Shown here: positions 1-7,938 of the stretch, one piece after another
Numbering within the stretch: position 1 is the first letter of the stretch
Layout: each line of letters starts with the position of its first letter
DNA from: Streptomyces longispororuber
GTDB lineage: Bacteria; Actinomycetota; Actinomycetes; Streptomycetales; Streptomycetaceae
Direction of reading: 5' to 3'
Assembly: GCF_024448165.1 (NCBI RefSeq)
Contig: NZ_JAMOLN010000062.1
Location: 1-45,407, forward strand
Length of the DNA: 45,407 nucleotides
The notes under the pieces: generated by a model
What the model was told of the DNA's origin: nothing
Databases searched by the model: none
The model's input: the letters and a program-made list of their open reading frames with translations, nothing else
Translations under genes and position numbers: made by a program

Positions 1-105
1 TCTCCCCGGCGGGGGAAGGCTGCGCGTCAGCGCATGCCTTCAGGGGCGCGGGGCTGTGTCATCGGCGGCTCCGCCGCGGGGCGCGACCAGCCCCACCGGA
101 GCCGC
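1..105. repeat. Degenerate copy of an intergenic hairpin repeat
   Basis: The stretch is homologous to the right half of the hairpin repeat at 33643-33757. It shares the GGGGAAGGCTGCGCG segment, the CAGCGCATGCCTTCAGGGGC segment and the GCGCGACCAGCCCC segment. About 35 bases that include the small palindrome CGGCGGCTCCGCCG are inserted before the last block. No gene is visible in 1-216, so this stretch is simply downstream of cebG. Confidence 0.6.
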
Positions 106-139
106 ACCCGGCAGCGAGATCAGAACCCCCACGGCGGGA

Positions 140-177
140 TGCCGGGCGCGCGCCCCCCGTTGCACGCGCGCCCGGCA
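140..177 (-). terminator. Probable terminator of cebEFG
   Basis: A perfect 13-bp inverted repeat (TGCCGGGCGCGCG at 140-152 and its complement at 165-177, loop of 12) lies 40 bases past the cebG stop on the minus strand. There is no U-tract, as is usual in Streptomyces. Confidence 0.6.
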
Positions 178-216
178 GCGGCCCGGCCGGGGCCGGGGCA
201 GACCCGAACCGGACCG

Positions 217-1116
217 TCAGCCCTTCACGGCGCCCTGCATGATCCCGCCCACGATCTGCTTGCCGAACAGCAGGAACGCGATGAGCAGCGGCAGCGTGCC
301 CAGCAGCGCGCCGGCCATGATGACGGAGTCGTCGGGGATGTAGCCGGTGCCCAGCTGGTTCAGGGCGACCTGGACCGTCGGGTTCTCACCGTTGAGCGCG
401 ATGATCGGCCACAGGAAGTCGTTCCAGGCCATGACGAACGTCAGCAGCCCGAGCACGGCCATCGCGGGACGCGCGGCCGGGAAGACGACGTGCCACACCA
501 CGCGCAGACTGCTCGCGCCGTCGACGCGGGCGGCCTCGATCAGTTCGGTCGGCAGCGCGCCCACCAGGTACTGCCGCATGAAGAACGTGCCGAAGGCGCT
601 GACCAGGGTCGGCAGGATGACCGTCTGCAGCTGGTTGGCCCAGCCCAGGTCGGACATCCACAGGTACAGCGGGACGACCGCGAGCTGCGGCGGGACCATC
701 ATCGTGCCGATGGTGAGCAGGAGCAGCAGGCTGGAGAACCGGAACTTCAGCTTGGCGAAGGCGAACCCGGCGAGCGTCGAGAACAGTACGGTGCCGACCG
801 TGATCGCGGAGGCCACGAGGATCGTGTTGAGCATGGCGGTCCCCATGCCCGCCTCGTTCCACGCCCGTTCGAGGTTCTTGAACAGGTTGCCGCCGATCCA
901 GAACGGCGGCGGGGTCTGGGCGAGCCGGGCGTTGGTCCGCGAGGCCGCGACCACCGTCCACAGCAGTGGAGCGAGCGAGATCACGGCGAACAGGGCCAGG
1001 ACGACGTAGGTGACAGGCCCGGCGTGCAGGTGCTTGCCCGCGCCCATCACCCGCCGCCGGCCACCCGGCGCGTCCGGCGCGGCCACCTGAGGCAGGGTCA
1101 CATCAGTGGTGGTCAT
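217..1116 (-). CDS. cebG: Cello-oligosaccharide ABC transporter permease CebG
   Basis: Inner-membrane permease of the MalG type, 299 aa, with six predicted membrane segments. The EAA loop is visible as EAARVDGASSLRVVWHVVFP (about residues 196-215) and would dock the shared ATPase (MsiK in Streptomyces), which is not encoded here. The ATG overlaps the cebF stop (ATGA), so the two are translationally coupled. Assignment to cellobiose and cellotriose rests on the divergent cebR and the exact CebR box upstream of cebE. Sequence alone says only carbohydrate permease. The beta-glucosidase gene bglC that usually follows cebG is not found in the 216 bases left in the window. Confidence 0.88.
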   Translation of the reverse strand: MTTTDVTLPQVAAPDAPGGRRRVMGAGKHLHAGPVTYVVLALFAVISLAPLLWTVVAASRTNARLAQTPPPFWIGGNLFKNLERAWNEAGMGTAMLNTILVASAITVGTVLFSTLAGFAFAKLKFRFSSLLLLLTIGTMMVPPQLAVVPLYLWMSDLGWANQLQTVILPTLVSAFGTFFMRQYLVGALPTELIEAARVDGASSLRVVWHVVFPAARPAMAVLGLLTFVMAWNDFLWPIIALNGENPTVQVALNQLGTGYIPDDSVIMAGALLGTLPLLIAFLLFGKQIVGGIMQGAVKG

Positions 1117-2138
1117 TGGGACTTCCTCAGCCGTCGGGTGATCAGCAGGTTGACCGCGGCGATGATCAGGAGGATCAGGAACATCGACCAGGCGATGGCG
1201 GACGCCTTGCCGAGGTTGCCGATCATCCAGCCCTGGTCGTACATGTACAGGCCGAGCGTCTGGTACTGGTGCTCGGACCCGCCCTTGGAGCCGCTGACGC
1301 CGCCGAACAGCAGCGGTTCACCGAACAGCTGGGTCGCGCCGATGGTGGAGACGACCACGGTGAACAGGATGGTCGGACGCAGCATCGGGATGGTCACGTG
1401 CCGGAACTGCTGCCAGCGGCTCGCTCCGTCCAGCGCCGCCGACTCGTACAGGTCGGCGGGGATGGCCTGCATGGCGGCGAGGTAGATCAGCGCGTTGTAG
1501 CCGGTCCACCGCCAGATCACGATCGAGGAGACCGCGAACTGCGAACCCCAGTCGGACTCGCGCCAGTTGACCGGGTCGATCCCGATCAGGTCGAGCAGCC
1601 AGTTGATCATGCCGTTCTCGGGGGCGAACAGCAGCGTGAACACCAGCGTCGCCGCCGCCACCGAGGTGGCGTACGGGGTGAGCATCACGACGCGCCACAC
1701 GGTCGAGCCGCGCAGCCGGTAGTTCAGCATGTGCGCCAGCCAGATCGCGGCCGCCAGCTGCGGCACGGTCGACAGGACGCCGATGCTGAACGTGTTCTTC
1801 AGGGCGTTCCAGAAGAAGTCCGAGGAGAACAGGTTGGTGTAGTTGTCGAGACCCGCCCAGGTCTGGGTGTCCAGCGAGGACAGCTGCACGTGGTGCAGCG
1901 AGTACCAGGCGGTGTAGAGCAGCGGCACCAGCGAGAAGGCACCGAAGATGATGAAGAAGGGGGAGATGAACGCGTACGGGGACGCCTTCATGTCCCAGCG
2001 GTACAGCCGGCTGCGCCACGAGTCAGGAGCCTTGGCCGTACCGCGACCGTGAGTACCGCGGGCCGCGCCCTCCTTGTCGGAGGGCGCGGCATCGGCACTC
2101 GACGCGGACTGCGCGAGAGCCTCTTTGGACACGGTCAC
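1113..2138 (-). CDS. cebF: Cello-oligosaccharide ABC transporter permease CebF
   Basis: MalF-type permease, 341 aa, partner of CebG in the importer channel. It has a 50-residue polar cytoplasmic N-terminus, then six membrane segments beginning at YAFISPFFIIFGAFSLVPLL. The EAA-type loop is ESAALDGASRWQQFRHVTIP. The start is GTG at 2138, sharing bases with the cebE stop (GTGA), which indicates coupled translation of cebE-cebF-cebG. No frame damage was seen. Confidence 0.88.
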   Translation of the reverse strand: MTVSKEALAQSASSADAAPSDKEGAARGTHGRGTAKAPDSWRSRLYRWDMKASPYAFISPFFIIFGAFSLVPLLYTAWYSLHHVQLSSLDTQTWAGLDNYTNLFSSDFFWNALKNTFSIGVLSTVPQLAAAIWLAHMLNYRLRGSTVWRVVMLTPYATSVAAATLVFTLLFAPENGMINWLLDLIGIDPVNWRESDWGSQFAVSSIVIWRWTGYNALIYLAAMQAIPADLYESAALDGASRWQQFRHVTIPMLRPTILFTVVVSTIGATQLFGEPLLFGGVSGSKGGSEHQYQTLGLYMYDQGWMIGNLGKASAIAWSMFLILLIIAAVNLLITRRLRKSQ

Positions 2139-3463
2139 TGGCCGAGCACGTCCTTGACTTCCTTGGACGCCGCGTCCCAGCCCTGCTCGGGCGACTTGCC
2201 CTTCTGCTCGACCTGGAGGATGCCGACGTCAGTGATCGCGGTGTTGATCGGCTGGTCCTTGATGCCGAAGTACTGCGACGGGATGGTCTTCGCCGAGTCG
2301 GAGAAGATCTGGGTGAGCGGGGCGCCCGAGAAGTACGCGGACGTCTCGGCCTTCGGCTTCAGCGTGCTGTACGCCGACGGGGTGGACGGGAAGCTGGCCT
2401 GCTTCGCGAAGACCTTCGCCTGCTGCTCGGGAGCGGTCAGCCACTTCGCCAGGGCGATGGCCTCCTTCTGGTGCTTGCTCGCCGTCGGCACGCCGAGGAA
2501 GGAGCCGCCCCAGTTCGCCGCGGTCGGCGCGGCGGCCACGTCCCACTTGCCGGAGCCGGCGGTGCCGGACTTCTCCTGGATGTAACCGATCATCCAGGCC
2601 GGGCAGGCGACGCTGGCGAACGTGCCGTTCGCGTAGCCCTGGTCCCACGACTTGTCGAACTGCTTCAGCTTCGCCGACATGTTGCTGGTCGCCACCTCCA
2701 TGGCGACGTCCCAGGACTTCTTCACGCCCTCGGACTTGTCCCAGCTGACGGTCTCGGGGTCCTTGTAGTAACGCTCGGCCTCGCCGCCGAGCGCCGCGTT
2801 GTAGACCGAGGAGGCCGAGTCCACGAACTTGGTGCCGCTGGGTGCCTTCTTCATGTACTGCTTGCCGACGGCGACGTACTTGCTCCAGTCGCCCTTCCAC
2901 TGCTCGGCGAGCTTGGTGCGGTCCGTCTCCAGACCGGCCTTCTTGAACAGGTCCTTGCGGTAACAGATCGCCATCGGACCGATGTCCGTGCCGAGCCCTA
3001 TGGTCTTGCCGTCCGCGGTGGTGGCCTGCTTCAGCTTCCAGTCCAGCCACTGCGACTTGTCGACCTCCTTGCCCAGGTCGACGAACTTGCTGCCCTGCGT
3101 CTGCACGGCGTCGGTGATGTTGCCGATCTCGATGGCCTGCACGTCGTCGGTGCCCGAACCGGCCTGCAGCCGGGTGACCGTCTTGGGCCAGTAGACGTCG
3201 GTGCGGGTGGTGACGTTCTCCTTGACGTTGATGTCCGGGTGGAGCTTCATGTATTCGTCGTAGAGACCGGCCTGCTTGTAGCCGAAGGTTCCGAAGGTGC
3301 CGATGGTGATGGTGGTCTTGCCGTTGCCTCCGGCACCCCCGGAACCGCCGTCGGATCCACCGTCGTCGTCATCGCTCGCGCATCCGGCGAGCAGCCCGGT
3401 GGCGAGAGTGGCGACGACCGCGAAGGTCATCGCGCGTCGGGACGTACGGGCAGTCGTGCGCAT
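2135..3463 (-). CDS. cebE: Cello-oligosaccharide-binding lipoprotein CebE
   Basis: Extracellular solute-binding protein, 442 aa, that delivers cellobiose or cellotriose to CebFG. The N-terminus is a lipoprotein signal: a twin-Arg/hydrophobic stretch, then the lipobox LLAGC (Cys about 28), then an acidic, Gly-rich linker. I chose the ATG at 3463 over an in-frame TTG 12 bases upstream, because GGAGG sits 5 bases before it and overlaps the TTG alternative. The body is family 1 SBP-like (ITIGTFGTFGYKQAG..., PAWMIGYIQ). It is first gene of the cebEFG operon, and the CebR box is 129 bases upstream. Substrate specificity is inferred from context. Confidence 0.87.
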   Translation of the reverse strand: MRTTARTSRRAMTFAVVATLATGLLAGCASDDDDGGSDGGSGGAGGNGKTTITIGTFGTFGYKQAGLYDEYMKLHPDINVKENVTTRTDVYWPKTVTRLQAGSGTDDVQAIEIGNITDAVQTQGSKFVDLGKEVDKSQWLDWKLKQATTADGKTIGLGTDIGPMAICYRKDLFKKAGLETDRTKLAEQWKGDWSKYVAVGKQYMKKAPSGTKFVDSASSVYNAALGGEAERYYKDPETVSWDKSEGVKKSWDVAMEVATSNMSAKLKQFDKSWDQGYANGTFASVACPAWMIGYIQEKSGTAGSGKWDVAAAPTAANWGGSFLGVPTASKHQKEAIALAKWLTAPEQQAKVFAKQASFPSTPSAYSTLKPKAETSAYFSGAPLTQIFSDSAKTIPSQYFGIKDQPINTAITDVGILQVEQKGKSPEQGWDAASKEVKDVLGQ

Positions 3464-3585
3464 TGCGTCCTCCAAGTGCTCAATTGCTGATCTGTACTGA
3501 TCCCGGCCAACTGCCTTGCTGTGCCCGTTCGTTCACTCTGCGGCTCGGTCGGGGAACGTGCGGCTTCTGTATGCGTCCAGTAGGG

Positions 3586-3599
3586 TGGGAGCGCTCCCA
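3586..3599. promoter_or_regulatory. CebR box (operator)
   Basis: Perfect 14-bp palindrome TGGGAGCGCTCCCA in the divergent cebE/cebR intergenic region. This is exactly the published CebR-binding consensus. Cellobiose or cellotriose releases CebR, so the site should control cebE and probably cebR. Confidence 0.92.
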
Positions 3600-3717
3600 T
3601 CGGTGATGAGTTGAAGGGTCGTCGCTCGGCCGATGGGTGTCAAGACACTCGGCAGCGGCAAGTCGCAGCGGTTATCGGGCTGTTAGATTCCGCTGGAGAC
3701 TTGGGGAGGTAGGAGTC

Positions 3718-4773
3718 ATGGCGGCTCGCGGCACTCACGGCAGGCGTCCGACCCTTGAGGAGGTCGCGGCCCGGGCGGGCGTCGGCCGGGGCACGGTCTC
3801 CCGGGTGATCAACGGATCACCGAGGGTCAGCGACCGCACGCGCGCCGCGGTCGAGGAGGCGGTCGCCGAGCTCGGCTACGTTCCGAACACGGCGGCCCGC
3901 GCCCTCGCGGCCAACCGCACGGACTCCATAGCCGTGGTCGTTCCGGAGGCCGAGTCCCGGTTCTTCTCGGAGCCGTACTTCTCCGGCATGGTCGGCGGCG
4001 TCGGCATGGCCCTCGCCGAGTCCAACCTCCAGCTGCTGCTCACCTTCGCCCGTGGCGAGCGCGAACAGGACCGCCTCGCGGCCTACCTCGCCGCCCACCG
4101 CGTCGACGGCGTCCTGCTGGTCTCCGTGCACGCCGACGACCCGCTCGCGGACCGCCTCCTCCAGATGGACATCCCGACCGTGATCAGCGGCCCCCGCTCG
4201 GCGGACGAGCCGCTGCCCTCGGTCGACACCGACAACTACGCCGGGGCCCGCTCCGCCGTCGACCACCTGCTCTCCCGTGGCCGCCGCTCCGTCGCGATCA
4301 TCGCGGGCCCCCTCGACGTGTACGGAGCCCAGCGCCGTCTCGCCGGCTACGAGGACGAGCTGGCCGCGAGCGGACTCTCGTACGACGAGAAGCTGGTGGC
4401 CTACGGAGACTTCACGGAGGAGGGCGGCCGCCGCTGCATGACCGAGCTCCTGGAGCGCAGCCCCGGCCTGGACGCCGTCTTCGCCTGCTCCGACCTGATG
4501 GCCTCCGGCGCCCGCCAGGTGCTGCGCGAGGCCGGCCGCCGCATCCCGGACGACGTCGCCCTGGTCGGCTTCGACGACTCGGTGATCGCCCGCCACATGG
4601 AGCCCGGCCTGACCAGCGTGCGCCAGCCCACCCGCGACATGGGCCGGGCGATGACGGGACTGCTCCTGGACGAGATCGCGCTGGCTGCCGAGGGCAAGCG
4701 CTCCTCGGCCCGCCGGGGCGCCGAGCGCCACCTGGTCCTGCCGACGGAGCTGGTCGTCCGCGGCTCCTCGTGA
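3718..4773 (+). CDS. cebR: LacI-family cello-oligosaccharide repressor CebR
   Basis: 351-aa LacI/GalR repressor. The N-terminal HTH (about residues 11-58) reads RPTLEEVAARAGVGRGTVSR, followed by the hinge helix ending TAARALAANRT. The periplasmic-binding-like effector domain follows (about 60-345). ATG at 3718 was chosen because GGGGAGGTAGGAGTC precedes it; an in-frame upstream ATG at 3637 adds residues outside the family fold. It is divergent from cebEFG, with the cognate operator between them. Known role: repression of cello-oligosaccharide uptake. In S. scabies, CebR also gates thaxtomin virulence. Confidence 0.92.
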   Translation: MAARGTHGRRPTLEEVAARAGVGRGTVSRVINGSPRVSDRTRAAVEEAVAELGYVPNTAARALAANRTDSIAVVVPEAESRFFSEPYFSGMVGGVGMALAESNLQLLLTFARGEREQDRLAAYLAAHRVDGVLLVSVHADDPLADRLLQMDIPTVISGPRSADEPLPSVDTDNYAGARSAVDHLLSRGRRSVAIIAGPLDVYGAQRRLAGYEDELAASGLSYDEKLVAYGDFTEEGGRRCMTELLERSPGLDAVFACSDLMASGARQVLREAGRRIPDDVALVGFDDSVIARHMEPGLTSVRQPTRDMGRAMTGLLLDEIALAAEGKRSSARRGAERHLVLPTELVVRGSS

Positions 4774-4787
4774 GGGGCGCGGGGAAC
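4773..4787. repeat. Fragment of hairpin repeat at cebR 3' end
   Basis: AGGGGCGCGGGGAAC is identical to 33725-33739, part of the right arm of the full repeat. It starts at the last base of the cebR stop codon. Confidence 0.45.
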
Positions 4788-4789
4788 GA

Positions 4790-4823
4790 CGAAGGCCCCG
4801 GTTCTTCCGAACCGGGGCCTTCG
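4790..4823. terminator. Terminator between cebR and tRNA-His
   Basis: A perfect 15-bp stem (arms 4790-4804 and 4809-4823, loop TTCC) lies 16 bases after the cebR stop and 9 bases from the 3' end of the oppositely oriented tRNA. It probably works in both directions. Confidence 0.85.
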
Positions 4824-4832
4824 ACCCTTCAG

Positions 4833-4906
4833 GGTGAGTGACGGGACTTGAACCCGCGGCCACCTGGACCACAACCAGGTGCTCTACCAACTGAGCTACA
4901 CCCACC
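4833..4906 (-). tRNA. tRNA-His (anticodon GTG)
   Basis: The cloverleaf folds fully: acceptor GTGGGTG/CACTCAC with one G-U pair, D stem GCTC/GAGC, anticodon stem CCTGG/CCAGG around TTGTGGT (anticodon GTG), and T arm GCGGG-TTCAAGT-CCCGT. An extra 5' G at 4906 faces C73, the tRNA-His identity element. The 3' CCA is not encoded. I saw no duplicated 3' end in the window that would mark an integrated element. Confidence 0.96.
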
Positions 4907-4940
4907 ATGTCCGGTCGTTTGTCGTTCTTCCGACCGGCCG

Positions 4941-5011
4941 AGAAAAAGTGTACAGGGTCCGAAGGGGTGCTCGCGCCCACCTTTTTCCGTGGGCGTCCGG
5001 ACCCCGTACAC
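4941..5011 (-). terminator. Rho-independent terminator of orn
   Basis: Outer arms at 4948-4961 and 4998-5011 pair (GTGTAC...GGTCCG), with an inner 7-bp stem CGCCCAC/GTGGGCG (4974-4980/4989-4995). In minus-strand RNA the hairpin is followed by a U-tract (complement of AGAAAAA, 4941-4947). It begins 17 bases past the orn stop. This is one of few hairpins here with a classical U-run. Confidence 0.85.
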
Positions 5012-5027
5012 AGGGGCTTACGAGGGG

Positions 5028-5639
5028 TTATTCAGCGGGTTCCGCAGGCAGGACGTGCTTCGCCGCGATCGACTTCGCGGTCTCCGAGTCCGGTCCGGGC
5101 TGCGGGACGAAGATCGCCTCGCGGTAGTAGCGCAGCTCGGCGATGGACTCGCGGATGTCCGCGAGCGCCCGGTGGTTGCCGTTCTTCTCCGGACTGTTGA
5201 AGTACGCCCTCGGGTACCAGCGCCGGGCCAGTTCCTTGACCGAGGACACATCGACGATCCGGTAGTGGAGGTACTCCTCCAGTGTCGGCATGTCACGCAG
5301 CAGGAAACCGCGGTCGGTGCCGACCGAGTTCCCGCACAGCGGGGCCTTGCCCGCATCCTTGACGTGCTCACGTACATAGGAGAGAACCTGTTCCTCGGCG
5401 TCGGCGAGGGTCGTGCCGCCCGCCAGCTCGTCGAGGAGACCCGAGGCCGTGTGCATGGTGCGCACCACCTCGGGCATCGTCTCCAGGGCCTCGTCCGGCG
5501 GGCGGATCACGATGTCCACTCCGTCGCCGAGTACGTTCAGCTCCGAGTCGGTGACCAGTGCGGCCACCTCGATGAGCGCGTCGTTCGCCAGCGAGAGTCC
5601 GGTCATCTCGCAGTCGATCCACACCATGCGATCGTTCAT
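5028..5639 (-). CDS. orn: Oligoribonuclease
   Basis: 203-aa DEDDh 3'-5' exoribonuclease that degrades 2-5 nt RNAs and pGpG, the last step of RNA and c-di-GMP turnover. Motifs are visible: WIDCEMTGL (D9, E11) and HRALADI (His and last Asp) near the C-terminus. The start is the ATG giving MNDRMVWIDCEMTG; longer in-frame extensions only add Arg-rich low-complexity sequence. It lies 200 bases downstream of adpA in the same direction. In S. griseus ornA is reported next to adpA with its own promoter plus readthrough, and is needed for aerial growth. Confidence 0.95.
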   Translation of the reverse strand: MNDRMVWIDCEMTGLSLANDALIEVAALVTDSELNVLGDGVDIVIRPPDEALETMPEVVRTMHTASGLLDELAGGTTLADAEEQVLSYVREHVKDAGKAPLCGNSVGTDRGFLLRDMPTLEEYLHYRIVDVSSVKELARRWYPRAYFNSPEKNGNHRALADIRESIAELRYYREAIFVPQPGPDSETAKSIAAKHVLPAEPAE

Positions 5640-5841
5640 GCGGTCAACCCTACGGGCAGGACCTTCGCGCTGGCAGACGGCGTGCGCCGACTCCTGCCCC
5701 GGCGGGCCGGGGCGGGCGCCGACGCGGCCGCCGCCGCGAGGCCCGGAGCGCACATCTGCTGCACGGCAGCTGCACGCGCCGGACCTCGCTGACCAGCACC
5801 GATCGGCTACGGCCCGGCCGGGGGACGCCCCGGCGGGACCG

Positions 5842-7122
5842 CTAAGGAGCCGTGCGCGGGCCCGGCAGGCTCGCCCGGCCCTGCGCGAACGCGTCGGAGT
5901 GTGTGAAGCCCTCCGCGTGGCCCGCCGGACCGGCCGGCATGGACGCCGCGGAGGCACCGACCCCGGACGAGGCGGCCGCGGCCGCCGTGCGCCGGGACTG
6001 TGCCGGTACCGGGCCCGGAGTCTCGGGGCCCTGGGCCGGCGCCATCTCCACCGGCTTGTCGGGTTTGCCGCCGTGCCCGTTGGCCCCCGGGTTGTCGCCC
6101 GGCTGCGGCCTGCGGGCCCGGTACGCGGCCCGGTACGCCGCCGGGGACGATCCCAGCTGCCGCCGGAAGTGTCCGCGCAGCGCGACGGGGGAGCGGAACC
6201 CGCAGCGCCCGGCCACCTCGTCGACCGAGTAGTCGGAGGTCTCCAGGAGCCGCTGGGCCTGCAGCACCCGCTGCGTGATCAGCCACTGGAGCGGGGCGGA
6301 CCCCGTCAGCGACCGGAAGCGGCGGTCGAACGTACGGCGGCTCATGTACGCGCGGGCCGCCAGCGTCTCCACGTCGAACTGCTCGTGGAGGTGCTCCAGG
6401 GCCCAGGCGACGACCTCGGCCAGCGGGTCCGCGCCGATCTCCTCAGGTAAAGACCTGTCGAGATAGCGCTCCTGGCCGCCGCTGCGGCGCGGCGGGACCA
6501 CCAGGCGGCGGGCGAGCGCGCCGGCCGCCTCGTTGCCGTGGTCCGTGCGCACGATGTGGAGGCACAGGTCGATGCCGGCCGCGGTGCCGGCGCTCGTCAG
6601 CACGTCGCCGTCGTCCACGAAGAGCTCCCGCGGGTCCACATGGACCGACGGATAGCGCTTGGCGAGCGTCGGCGCGTACATCCAGTGCGTGGTGGCCGGG
6701 CGGCCGTCCAGCAGCCCGGCCGCGGCGAGTACGAACGCGCCGGTGCACAGCCCGACGATGCGGGCGCCCTCCTCGTGCGCGCGACGCAGCGCGTCCAGTG
6801 CCTCCTCAGGAGGCGGTGAAGTGATCGAACGCCAGGCCGGCACGACGACCGTGCCTGCCCGGGAGATCGCCTCCAGACCATGTGGCGCGGTGAGTTCGAG
6901 TCCGCCCGTGGTGCGCAAAGGTCCCTCTTCACCGGCGCACACAAGCAACCGGTACCGGGGAACTCCCGCATCCTGACGGTCGATTCCGAACACGGAGAGC
7001 GGAATGGAACTTTCGAAGATGGGTCCGCCGCTGAACAGCAGCACCGCGACGATCTCGCGTCGCCGGCGCCCTGACAGCTTGCGAGCCGCCGCCTCCGGAG
7101 CAGTGGTGGAGTCGTGGCTCAT
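5842..7122 (-). CDS. adpA: AdpA, AraC-family master regulator of development
   Basis: 426-aa regulator with an N-terminal DJ-1/PfpI-like dimerisation domain (about 25-195, GLCTGAFVLAAAGLLDGR) and an AraC-type DNA-binding domain (about 235-335: YMSRRTFDRRFRSLTG and CGFRSPVALRGHFRRQLGSS). A Pro/Ala-rich tail follows. AdpA switches on morphological and secondary-metabolism genes and binds TGGCSNGWWY sites. One Leu codon (225) in the interdomain linker is TTA, so translation should depend on the bldA tRNA. Start ATG at 7122 is preceded by GAGGGGGGG. It is slightly longer than the roughly 400-aa S. coelicolor and S. griseus proteins, with the extra length in the disordered C-terminus. Confidence 0.96.
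   Translation of the reverse strand: MSHDSTTAPEAAARKLSGRRRREIVAVLLFSGGPIFESSIPLSVFGIDRQDAGVPRYRLLVCAGEEGPLRTTGGLELTAPHGLEAISRAGTVVVPAWRSITSPPPEEALDALRRAHEEGARIVGLCTGAFVLAAAGLLDGRPATTHWMYAPTLAKRYPSVHVDPRELFVDDGDVLTSAGTAAGIDLCLHIVRTDHGNEAAGALARRLVVPPRRSGGQERYLDRSLPEEIGADPLAEVVAWALEHLHEQFDVETLAARAYMSRRTFDRRFRSLTGSAPLQWLITQRVLQAQRLLETSDYSVDEVAGRCGFRSPVALRGHFRRQLGSSPAAYRAAYRARRPQPGDNPGANGHGGKPDKPVEMAPAQGPETPGPVPAQSRRTAAAAASSGVGASAASMPAGPAGHAEGFTHSDAFAQGRASLPGPRTAP
6448..6450 (-). promoter_or_regulatory. TTA (bldA-dependent) codon in adpA
   Basis: The plus-strand TAA is read in frame on the minus strand as TTA, Leu225 of AdpA (context R-S-L-P-E-E), between the DJ-1 and AraC domains. This matches the classical adpA/bldH TTA codon. 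I found no other in-frame TTA in the genes of this window on reading. Confidence 0.95.
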
Positions 7123-7521
7123 CCTGCTAAGCCCCCCTCGGTGATCGCGGCTCCCTCAATACTTTGACGGGCTGTTCGCTCCTGCACGTTTCCCCTCGGT
7201 CCTGCACGAAGTCCCCCGCCGCCTACAGATCAGACAGTCATGATCGAATCTACTGTGTCCCGTGGTGCCGTCGTGACCAGTTAAAGACCTGGCACATTGT
7301 CGACATGGCAACTTGGCGTGAAGCATTCGATCACGAAGCGTTGCACTCACGGGCGTTGCTGGGAAGTACGCCTCAACTCAGTGGCCGGTCCCCGTAGGGT
7401 GCAGGCGGGGTTTGCGGTCCTTTCAGCCCTGGTGGAACGGGGGTTGGGGGAGGGGGATGACAAGGAACGGGCCCTCACCCGAAGTTGGCTGAAAATCTAT
7501 GGGGTCGCGCCCGGAATCCGG
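7123..7521. promoter_or_regulatory. Long upstream region of adpA
   Basis: About 400 bases without a supported gene. Long regulatory leaders are typical of adpA. Two 9/10 matches to the AdpA consensus TGGCSNGWWY are visible, TGGCGTGAAG (7314-7323) and TGGCCGGTCC (7382-7391), which would fit autoregulation. Three G5 runs and a fourth G3 run on the plus strand (7439-7471) could form a G-quadruplex. The region is less GC-rich near 7200-7330 than its surroundings. I cannot place the promoter with confidence. Confidence 0.5.
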
Positions 7522-7938
7522 TCAGTCGACCGGCGTACTCCCACCCGCTCGCCGACCGCCCCCGCGCGCCCCCGGACCGGTCCTGCCGTGCCGGCCGCGA
7601 CGAGTACAGCATTGTTCGCTGTGCAACTTCGCGGCACCGCGTTCGGACTGGCGCAGAAGCACCCGGCACGCCGCGGTGACCGCGGCGAGCCCCAGGGCGG
7701 CTCCGGCGGCACCCGCCGCGGAGATTCCGTACCCGACGAGAACGAGCGGCACCAGGACACAGCTGAACGCCGCCCAGCGGACCACGTCGCTCGCCCCGTC
7801 GCCACCCACGGGTGGCGCGTCATGGGCGTGAGGGGTCGCGCGAGTGTGCGACTCGGGGGCGCGGGCCGGTGCCGGGACGCGCCGGGGCGCGGTCCGGTGC
7901 GTGGCCGCGGAATGGTGCGCGGTGGTCGGTCCGGGCAC
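7522..7938 (-). CDS. Small membrane protein, function unknown
   Basis: 138 aa. The N-terminal third is polar and His/Pro/Arg-rich. Two adjacent hydrophobic segments follow (RWAAFSCVLVPLVLVGYGIS and the Ala/Gly-rich stretch after it). The tail is Arg/Gly-rich and ends near TPVD. I chose GTG at 7938 because AGGGAG lies 6 bases before it; a GTG at 7983 is possible. It resembles conserved Streptomyces hypotheticals near adpA, from memory. Codon bias supports coding, but I cannot assign a function. It ends about 400 bases before adpA in the same direction. Confidence 0.6.
   Translation of the reverse strand: MPGPTTAHHSAATHRTAPRRVPAPARAPESHTRATPHAHDAPPVGGDGASDVVRWAAFSCVLVPLVLVGYGISAAGAAGAALGLAAVTAACRVLLRQSERGAAKLHSEQCCTRRGRHGRTGPGARGGGRRAGGSTPVD

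Noticed and set aside
4833..4906. tRNA-His as an attachment site of an integrated element
   Set aside because: No integrase, no repeated tRNA 3' end and no compositional shift on either side; the flanking genes keep the conserved Streptomyces order.
7156..7397. Short open frames (60-80 codons) in the adpA upstream region
   Set aside because: No Shine-Dalgarno, weak third-position GC bias and location in a known long regulatory leader. I found no support for a protein.
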